NCBI GenBank assembly: GCA_003242355.1
Contig: QGUH01000032.1
Location: 1 to 11,467, forward strand
Reading direction: 5' to 3'
Length of the DNA stretch: 11,467 nt
From: Pseudomonadota bacterium
GTDB taxonomy: Bacteria > Myxococcota_A > Polyangia > Polyangiales > Polyangiaceae
The notes below the pieces were generated by a model that made no database searches, was not told the origin of the DNA, and worked only from the letters and a program-made list of their open reading frames with translations. The translations under genes and the position numbers were made by a program. Below are positions 6,397 through 11,467 of the stretch, one piece after another. How positions within the stretch are numbered: position 1 is the first letter of the stretch; each line of letters starts with the position of its first letter.

Positions 6397-6924
6397 ATGG
6401 ATCCTGCACGGTACGCGGGCGTACTGAGAGGCGACAAGACGCGATCCGCGGCGGCGCTGCTCGCGTTCGGAGGACTCACGATACTGAGCGCGGTGCTCGG
6501 CGCGCGCGAGGTTCGTCGCGGGAAGAAGCTTTGGTACCGGCTGCTCGCGAAACCGAAAGGCGCTCCGCCCGACTGGATATTCGGACCGGTGTGGACGGGC
6601 CTCTTCGCCCTGCAAGCTCTCTCGGGCTACCGCATTTGGAAGCGGCCGCCCTCTCCCGAGCGAGCACGCGCGCTCGCGCTCTGGGGCACGCAGCTCGCCC
6701 TGAACACCAACTGGACGCGGGTCTTCTTCGGGCGACACCGCACGCATGCCGCGCTCCAAGACTTGATTGCGCTCTGGGGCAGCTTGGCCGCGTACGTGAT
6801 GCAGGCGCGCGTCGTCGATCGGAAGGCGTCGTGGATGATGGTGCCGTACGCCGGCTGGGTCACCTACGCCGGCTACTTGAACGAGGAGATCGCCCGCAAG
6901 AACCCCAAGTTCCTTGCAAACTAA
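6397..6924 (+). CDS. tspO: TspO/MBR family membrane protein
   Basis: A 175-residue protein; bacterial TspO proteins are usually about 155-165. Seen: first membrane segment about 17-35; the family motif WYRLLAKPKGAPPDW then FGPVWTGL (46-69); QLALNTNWTRVFFG (99-112); and PYAGWVTYAGYLN (150-162) near the end. These account for the five-helix TspO fold. Family members bind porphyrins and cholesterol-like ligands and act in tetrapyrrole or stress regulation. The role here is unknown, and no haem or carotenoid genes are adjacent. The ATG at 6397 gives a basic, non-cleaved N-terminus; GTG 6385 is possible. No Shine-Dalgarno sequence is evident. The gene stands alone: gene-free DNA precedes it, and tandem array D begins about 40 bases after its stop, with only a weak 6-bp stem (6937-6959) between. 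Confidence 0.9.
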   Translation: MDPARYAGVLRGDKTRSAAALLAFGGLTILSAVLGAREVRRGKKLWYRLLAKPKGAPPDWIFGPVWTGLFALQALSGYRIWKRPPSPERARALALWGTQLALNTNWTRVFFGRHRTHAALQDLIALWGSLAAYVMQARVVDRKASWMMVPYAGWVTYAGYLNEEIARKNPKFLAN

Positions 6925-6966
6925 CGGCGGCCGAGCCTCCGCACCGCATGGGAGCGGAGCGTGCGC

Positions 6967-7166
6967 GCCGATGGCGAGCGCGACGCGGCTTCGATGAGGC
7001 ATGGCCGAGTCTTGCCGAGCATTGAGCCGACGGCGAGCGCGACGCGGCTTCGATGAGGCGCGGTCGGGCATCCTGCCGAGCGTTCGCGCCGATGGCGAGC
7101 GCGACGCGGCTTCGATGAGGCGCGGCCGAGCATCTTGCCGAGCGTGCGCGCCGAGGGTGACGAGCT
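6967..7166. repeat. Array D: 59-62-bp tandem repeat between tspO and ileS
   Basis: GCCGATGGCGAGCGCGACG followed by CGGCTTCGATGAGGC begins at 6967, 7026 and 7088; a decayed fourth copy (GCCGAGGGTGACGAGC) begins at 7150 (spacings 59, 62, 62). The tail of the unit (GAGCGTGCGCGCC) also occurs just before the first copy, so the array may begin near 6931. It fills much of the 425-bp gap between the genes. No gene or T-box leader is visible here, and the array is unrelated in sequence to arrays A to C. Confidence 0.9.
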
Positions 7167-7332
7167 TCTCGGCGTGGGTTTCGGCCGGGAGCTGCTGTCC
7201 ACGTCGAGGCGCGTGCGAGCGGTGCGTCCGGGCGTGCAGCGGCCAAAGTTGCGCGATTCGAGCGGAAATGACGCGGGTTCGGCGCGTGCCGCGTCGCGCC
7301 GGGCTCGCGCTGTCCCGAGCACGATCCCGTGG

Positions 7333-7338
7333 TATAGG
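7333..7338 (+). promoter_or_regulatory. Possible -10 box directly before ileS
   Basis: TATAGG stands out in GC-rich surroundings and ends 11 bases before ATG 7350. If it is a -10 box, transcription would start within about 5 bases of the start codon, giving a near-leaderless mRNA; no Shine-Dalgarno sequence lies before this ATG. The would-be -35 at 17-bp spacing (CTGTCC) is a poor match. Confidence 0.25.
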
Positions 7339-7349
7339 CTCGCCCCCTC

Positions 7350-10300
7350 ATGTCCGCGGATCTGCCGTTCGAACCCGTTCCCGCCGAGCTCGACTTTCCC
7401 AAGTACGAGCGCCGGATTTTGGAGCTCTGGAAGGAGCGGCGCATCTTCGAGCGCTCCGTGCGCGAGGTCCCCGCGGATGCGCGCGACTTCGTGTTCTACG
7501 AAGGGCCGCCGACCGCCAATGGCCTGCCCCACAACGGCCACGTGCTCACGCGCGTCGTCAAGGACCTGTTTCCCCGCTACCACGCCATGCAAGGGGCGCG
7601 CGTGCTCCGCAAGGGTGGCTGGGACACGCATGGCCTGCCGGTCGAGGTGGAGGTCGAAAAGGAGCTCGGCATCCACGGCAAGGCGGCGATCGAGCAGTAT
7701 GGCGTCAAACCGTTCGTCCAGCGCTGCATCGAGAGCGTGTTCCGGTACACGACCGAATGGGAGCGCCTGACCGAGCGCATCGCGTTCTGGGTGAGCCTCG
7801 ACGACGCGTACGTGACCTACCACCGGAGCTACGTCGAGAGCGTGTGGTGGGCGCTCTCGGAGCTCTTCAACAAGGGCCTCCTCTATCAAGGGCACAAGGT
7901 CGTTTGGTGGTGGGCGCAGGGCGGCACCGCGCTGTCGAGCGCCGAGGTCGGCCTCGGCTACAAAACGGTCGACGACCCGAGCGTCTTCGTCGCGTTCCCG
8001 CTGGTCGACGAGCCCGAGACGGCGCTCGTCGTCTGGACGACGACGCCCTGGACGCTGCCTTCCAACACGTATGCGGCGATCAAGCCCGGCGTGACCTTCG
8101 ACGTCGTCGAGATCGGCGAGCCGCTCGACGGCAAGGGCGACGCCACAAAGCCCGCGCCGGAGCTCCGCGCCCGGCGATTGATCGTGGCGACGGCGCTGCG
8201 CCCGGCGCTCGAGCAAAAGCTCGGTAGAAAGCTCGTCGTCCGAGAGACGCGCTCGGCCGAAGCGCTCGCGGGGCGCCGTTACGTGCCGCCCTTCGACGTG
8301 TACTACGCGCGCCTCGGCGAGCGGCGGGTCGCGCTCTGCGACGGGGGCGACGATGCGCTCTACTTCCGCGTCATCCTCGCCGACTTCGTCACGCTCGACA
8401 CCGGCACGGGCATCGTGCACGTCGCGCCCGCGTTCGGTGAGGACGACCACGAGGCGCACAAGCGCGAGCTCAGGCGCTACCGAAATCCCGACGAGGTCGA
8501 GCTCGTCTGCGCGGTGAACCCCGACGGGCGCTTCAAGCCCGAGCTCGAAAAGTACGCGGGCCGTTGGGTGAAAGACGCCGATCGCGACATCATCCGCGAG
8601 CTCGCCGAGCGCGGGCTGCTCGTTCACGAGGAGCTCTATCGCCACGAGTATCCCTTCTGCTGGCGCTCCGAGAACGACCCGCTGATCCAGCTCGCGCGCC
8701 CCGGGTGGTTCATCCGCACGACGGCGCGGCTCGATCGCGCGCTCGAGAACAACCAGGCGGTGAACTGGTTGCCCGAGCACATCAAAGAAGGGCGCTTCGG
8801 CGATTTCTTGCGCAACAACGTCGATTGGGCGCTGAGCCGCGAGCGGTACTGGGGCACGCCGCTGAACGTCTGGATCTGCACCAACGATCCCGAACACCGC
8901 CACGCGCCGACGAGCGTCGCCGAGATCGAATCCCGAAACCCCGACGCGTTCGCGGCCTTCTACGAAGAGCGGCGCAAGAACCCGAAGCTCAACGAGCACC
9001 TCATGGTCCACAAGCCGTGGATCGACGAGGTCACCTTCCCGTGCCCGCAGTGCGGCGCCACCATGCGCCGCGTTCCCGAAGTGGTGGACGTGTGGTTCGA
9101 CTCGGGGTGCATGCCCTTCGCCCAGTGGGGCTTCCCGCACGTCCCCGGGTCGAAGGAGCGCTTCGACGCCGCGTTCCCGGCGGACTTCATCAGTGAGGCG
9201 ATCGACCAGACGCGCGGCTGGTTTTACTCGCTGCTCATGGTCGCTTCCCTCGTGTTCGACGAGGAGACGCAGAAGCGGCTCGGTTTGTCGTACGTTCGCG
9301 GCTATCCGCTGCCGTTCCGCACGTGCATCGTGCTCGGGCACGTGGGCGACCGCGAAGGAAGGAAGGAGAGCAAGAGCCGCGGCAATTACACGCCGCCCGA
9401 GATCATCCTCGACCGCGTGCGCATGGACTTCGCGGTGCTCGAGCGCGCGTTCGACCTCCAGGTGCCGCGCGGCGAGGTGTGGATTGCTCGCGAAGACCTC
9501 GAAGGAATGGACCTCGAGGAGGGCGCGAAGCTCCGCGCGTATCGGCCGGGCGTCGAGGATCGAGCGCTCGAGCTGACCGTGCGCGTGCACAAGAAGCTGC
9601 CGCGGCGCGTGGCGTTGCTCTCGTCCGAAGATCGGGCGCAGCTCGGCCTGGTGCCCGCTCCACGCGGCCTCGACACGGCGCCGGCCGAGGTGCCGCGGTT
9701 GCCCACGGAAGCGCGCGTCACGCTCGACGACCCGAGCCGACCCGCGCCGGGGGCCGACGCGTTCCGCTGGTTCTTCTACGCGGCGTCGCCTCCCTGGAGC
9801 AACACGCGCCACAGCTTGACCAACGTTCGGCTCCTGCAGAAGGAGTTTCAGATCAAGCTGCGCAACGTCTACTCCTTCTTCACCATCTACGCGAACATCG
9901 ACGGCTATCGGCCGGCGGAGGCGCGCTGCGCGGGCCGTCCCATCGCCGAGCGCGCGCTGCTCGATCGCTGGCTCGCGAGCGAGCTCGAGCTCTCGGTGCG
10001 CGCCGTGCGCCAGGCGCTCGACGGCTACCTCATCTACGACGCCGCGCAGGTCCTCATCGAGCTCGCAGAGAGCATCTCCAACTGGTACGTGCGCCGCAGC
10101 CGCGCGCGCTTCTGGGGCCCGGGGCTCGAGCAAGACAAGCTCGATGCGTACACCACGCTCTACGAGGCGCTCGTCACCATCTCGCGGCTCATCGCGCCGT
10201 TTTTGCCGTTCTTCGCCGAGGAGCTCTATCAGAACCTCGTCGTGCGCGCGGGGATGCCGAACGCCAAGGCGAGCGTACACCTCGACGCGTTCCCGACCGT

Positions 10301-11081
10301 GGACGAGAGCCGCATCGACGAGCGCCTCTCGGCCGAGACGCGCGCCGTGCGCGACATCGTGAGCCTGGGTCTGCGCGCGCGCACGGCGCAGAAGCTCAAG
10401 GTGCGCCAGCCGCTCGCGCGCGCCGACGTCGTGCTCAACGACCCGGCATGGCAGGAACGGCTCGCTCCGTATGCCGACCTGATTCGCGAAGAGCTCAACG
10501 TGCACGAGCTGCGCTTCATGGCCTTCTCGCACGACGAGGGCGCCGTCTCCTTCCGGCTGAAGCCGAACTTCCGCGCGCTCGGACCGCGCCTCGGTAAGGG
10601 CGTCCAGGCCGTCAAACGCGCTCTCGACGGCGCAGACGGCGCGCGCTTGCACGCCGAGCTCGCCGAGCACGGGCGCGTGCGTCTCGACGTCGGCGGGGGT
10701 GAGCTCGTCGAGCTCGGCCCCGAGGAAATCGAGGTCCAGGTCGAGGCCGCGGCGGGATTCGCTGCCGAAACCGGGCGCATCGGCGTGGTCGTCCTGCACA
10801 CCACGCTCACCGACGCCCTCATCGACGAGGGCTTGTTCCGCGAGCTTCTGAGCCGCGTGCAGGCCACGCGCAAAGAGCTCGGCCTCGAGTTCACCGACCG
10901 CGTGGAGATCGCCCTCGACGGCACCGAGCGCATCCTGCGCGTGGCCAGGGAGCACTCCGACGAGATCGCGCGCGAGTGCCTCGGCACGGCGGTTCGGTTC
11001 GGTGAGCGCGCCGCCGACTCGCGCGAGCACGGAATCGGCGACGAACGCCTCTACCTCGCCGTGCGCAAGGTCTCCGCGTGA
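7350..11081 (+). CDS. ileS: Isoleucine--tRNA ligase, eukaryote-like (type 2), with an extra domain after the KMSKS loop
   Basis: A 1243-residue class I synthetase that charges tRNA-Ile in the cytosol. Domains in order: HxGH motif HNGH (61-64) in FYEGPPTANGLPHNGHVL; GGWDTHGLPVE (89-99); the CP1 editing domain with VWTTTPWTLPSN (228-239) and DTGTGIVHVAPAFGEDD (350-366); a CPQC knuckle (565-568); DVWFDSG (580-586); DQTRGWFYSL; KESKS (672-676) at the KMSKS position; the anticodon-binding region from about 803; and a C-terminal part with KLKVRQPL and KPNFRALGPRLGK typical of type 2 IleS. KESKS to GADAFRW spans 129 residues against about 19 normally, an insertion of about 110 residues that largely explains the length. 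Type 2 enzymes are often less sensitive to mupirocin; that is family knowledge, not shown here. The protein starts MSADLPFEPVP. Its TGA overlaps the GTG of the next gene (GTGA). Confidence 0.97.
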   Translation: MSADLPFEPVPAELDFPKYERRILELWKERRIFERSVREVPADARDFVFYEGPPTANGLPHNGHVLTRVVKDLFPRYHAMQGARVLRKGGWDTHGLPVEVEVEKELGIHGKAAIEQYGVKPFVQRCIESVFRYTTEWERLTERIAFWVSLDDAYVTYHRSYVESVWWALSELFNKGLLYQGHKVVWWWAQGGTALSSAEVGLGYKTVDDPSVFVAFPLVDEPETALVVWTTTPWTLPSNTYAAIKPGVTFDVVEIGEPLDGKGDATKPAPELRARRLIVATALRPALEQKLGRKLVVRETRSAEALAGRRYVPPFDVYYARLGERRVALCDGGDDALYFRVILADFVTLDTGTGIVHVAPAFGEDDHEAHKRELRRYRNPDEVELVCAVNPDGRFKPELEKYAGRWVKDADRDIIRELAERGLLVHEELYRHEYPFCWRSENDPLIQLARPGWFIRTTARLDRALENNQAVNWLPEHIKEGRFGDFLRNNVDWALSRERYWGTPLNVWICTNDPEHRHAPTSVAEIESRNPDAFAAFYEERRKNPKLNEHLMVHKPWIDEVTFPCPQCGATMRRVPEVVDVWFDSGCMPFAQWGFPHVPGSKERFDAAFPADFISEAIDQTRGWFYSLLMVASLVFDEETQKRLGLSYVRGYPLPFRTCIVLGHVGDREGRKESKSRGNYTPPEIILDRVRMDFAVLERAFDLQVPRGEVWIAREDLEGMDLEEGAKLRAYRPGVEDRALELTVRVHKKLPRRVALLSSEDRAQLGLVPAPRGLDTAPAEVPRLPTEARVTLDDPSRPAPGADAFRWFFYAASPPWSNTRHSLTNVRLLQKEFQIKLRNVYSFFTIYANIDGYRPAEARCAGRPIAERALLDRWLASELELSVRAVRQALDGYLIYDAAQVLIELAESISNWYVRRSRARFWGPGLEQDKLDAYTTLYEALVTISRLIAPFLPFFAEELYQNLVVRAGMPNAKASVHLDAFPTVDESRIDERLSAETRAVRDIVSLGLRARTAQKLKVRQPLARADVVLNDPAWQERLAPYADLIREELNVHELRFMAFSHDEGAVSFRLKPNFRALGPRLGKGVQAVKRALDGADGARLHAELAEHGRVRLDVGGGELVELGPEEIEVQVEAAAGFAAETGRIGVVVLHTTLTDALIDEGLFRELLSRVQATRKELGLEFTDRVEIALDGTERILRVAREHSDEIARECLGTAVRFGERAADSREHGIGDERLYLAVRKVSA
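9420..9749 (+). other. About 110-residue insertion within IleS (residues 691-800)
   Basis: The segment runs from RMDFAVLERAF to the Pro-rich DDPSRPAPGADAFRW junction. It is rich in charged residues and hydrophobic alternation (WIAREDLEGMDL, ALELTVRVHKKLPRRVALL), suggesting a small beta-rich folded module, followed by a Pro-rich linker. It is in frame, with the same base composition as its flanks, and contains no stop, so it is not an intron or recent insertion. I recognise no named domain. Confidence 0.75.
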
Positions 11082-11467
11082 GCTCCGACCCCGCCATCCG
11101 CGTCCATCCGACGGCGGTGGTGGATCCCGGCGCAGAGCTCGGCCCCGGCGTGCACGTCTGGCACTTCTGCCACGTCATGGCCGGCGCGCGGATTGGCCCC
11201 GGCGCCATGCTCGGCCAGGGCTGCTTCGTGGCGGGCGGCGTGCGCATCGGCGCGCGCTCCCGCATCCAGAACAACGTCAGCCTGTACTCCGGCGTCGAGC
11301 TCGAAGAAGACGTCTTCGTCGGCCCTTCCGCCGTCTTCACCAACGTTCGCCATCCGCGCGCCTTCGTCTCCCGCAAGAGCGAGTTCGCTCGCACCCTCGT
11401 CGGGGGGGGGGCCACCCTCGGCGCCAACGCCACCGTGCTTCCCCGCGGCACCATCCGCGCCTACACC
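11078..11467 (+). CDS. WbpD/WlbB-like UDP-sugar N-acetyltransferase (left-handed beta-helix), partial at the right edge
   Basis: The first 130 residues are present; the 3' end lies outside the window. The protein is a chain of hexapeptide repeats of the left-handed beta-helix acyltransferase fold (VHPTAVVDPGAELG, ARIGPGAMLG, VRIGARSRIQ, ATLGANATVL). Diagnostic blocks of the UDP-2-acetamido-3-amino-2,3-dideoxyglucuronate N-acetyltransferase family are VWHFCHVMAGARIG (27-40), IQNNVSLYSGVELEEDVFVGPS (63-84) and VFTNVRHPR (86-94). Family members transfer acetyl from acetyl-CoA to the 3-amino group of a UDP-uronic acid during O-antigen or capsule synthesis. A related sugar acetyltransferase is possible. 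The GTG start overlaps the ileS stop (GTGA), suggesting coupling with IleS. Codons 109-111 are GGG-GGG-GGG within a G10 run; the frame stays intact, since recognisable helix repeats continue after it. Confidence 0.88.
   Translation, partial: MSSDPAIRVHPTAVVDPGAELGPGVHVWHFCHVMAGARIGPGAMLGQGCFVAGGVRIGARSRIQNNVSLYSGVELEEDVFVGPSAVFTNVRHPRAFVSRKSEFARTLVGGGATLGANATVLPRGTIRAYT
11402..11411 (+). repeat. G10 homopolymer inside the acetyltransferase gene
   Basis: Ten consecutive G at codons 109-112 (Gly-Gly-Gly-Ala). Relatives usually have charged residues just before the GATIG-like repeat, so the Gly run is likely locally acquired. Long G runs are slippage-prone in replication and also in sequencing. 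Confidence 0.95.

Noticed and set aside
5756..6409. 217-codon minus-strand frame between the lipoprotein and tspO genes
   Set aside because: It overlaps the tspO start, has no recognisable motif or ribosome binding site, and its Arg/Pro/Ser/Ala-rich composition fits non-coding GC-rich DNA.
6925..7349. T-box leader before ileS
   Set aside because: The conserved T-box bulge sequence is not present; the region is occupied by array D and unstructured GC-rich DNA.
7530..7541. Altered HxGH motif linked to strong mupirocin resistance in some type 2 IleS
   Set aside because: The motif reads HNGH with both His and the Gly in the usual places, so this change is absent; type 2 resemblance alone does not show resistance.
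6921..11030. Very long open frame (over 1300 codons) antisense to ileS
   Set aside because: It is a mirror of a GC-rich coding sequence. Its translation is Arg/Glu/Val/His-rich with no family motif, while the plus strand encodes an unmistakable IleS.

Overview
The window is very GC-rich and packed with genes. Its gene content points to a myxobacterium, most likely class Polyangia (Sorangium/Polyangium-like). This is inferred from the GC-biased codon use, a eukaryote-like (type 2) IleS, a short lipoprotein with a Pro-Glu and Gly-rich tail, and hypothetical proteins of myxobacterial style. No rRNA, tRNA, CRISPR, insertion sequence or phage gene is visible.

Layout. 1-619: no gene; two tandem-repeat arrays (A, about 1-384; B, about 464-670). 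620-1579 (-): NAD-dependent sugar-nucleotide epimerase, UDP-glucuronate 4-epimerase type. 1580-1949: no gene; array C (about 1795-1982) runs into the 3' end of the next gene. 1950-2768 (-): MlaF/Ttg2A-type ABC ATPase. After a 56-bp divergent gap come a small unknown protein (2825-3106, +) and thiG (3133-3915, +). Two strong hairpins follow, then an overlapping pair: a VanZ-like membrane protein (4034-4432) and a divergent ThiE/TenI-type protein (4429-5028). A 12-bp-stem terminator separates this pair from a convergent lipoprotein gene (5159-5731, -). 5732-6396 has no convincing gene but carries several perfect hairpins. 6397-6924 (+): TspO/MBR protein. 6925-7349: array D. 7350-11081 (+): a 1243-residue isoleucyl-tRNA synthetase. 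Its stop overlaps the GTG start of a WbpD/WlbB-like sugar N-acetyltransferase (11078 to the edge, partial).

How the genes fit together. thiG and the thiE/tenI-like gene belong to the thiazole branch of thiamine synthesis. The epimerase and the WbpD-like acetyltransferase act on nucleotide sugars for surface polysaccharide. MlaF energises phospholipid transport across the envelope. The remainder is housekeeping (IleS) or envelope protein (VanZ-like, TspO, lipoprotein).

Most notable. (1) Four unrelated minisatellite arrays lie in the gaps between genes. Two of them (B and C) repeat the last bases of the adjacent coding sequence downstream of its stop codon. (2) IleS carries about 110 extra residues directly after a KESKS signature. 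(3) The ThiE-like protein lacks several ThiE ligand residues and may instead be a TenI-type thiazole tautomerase. (4) A G10 tract lies in the polysaccharide acetyltransferase gene. (5) A 14-bp stem with a 3-nt loop sits just upstream of the VanZ-like gene.
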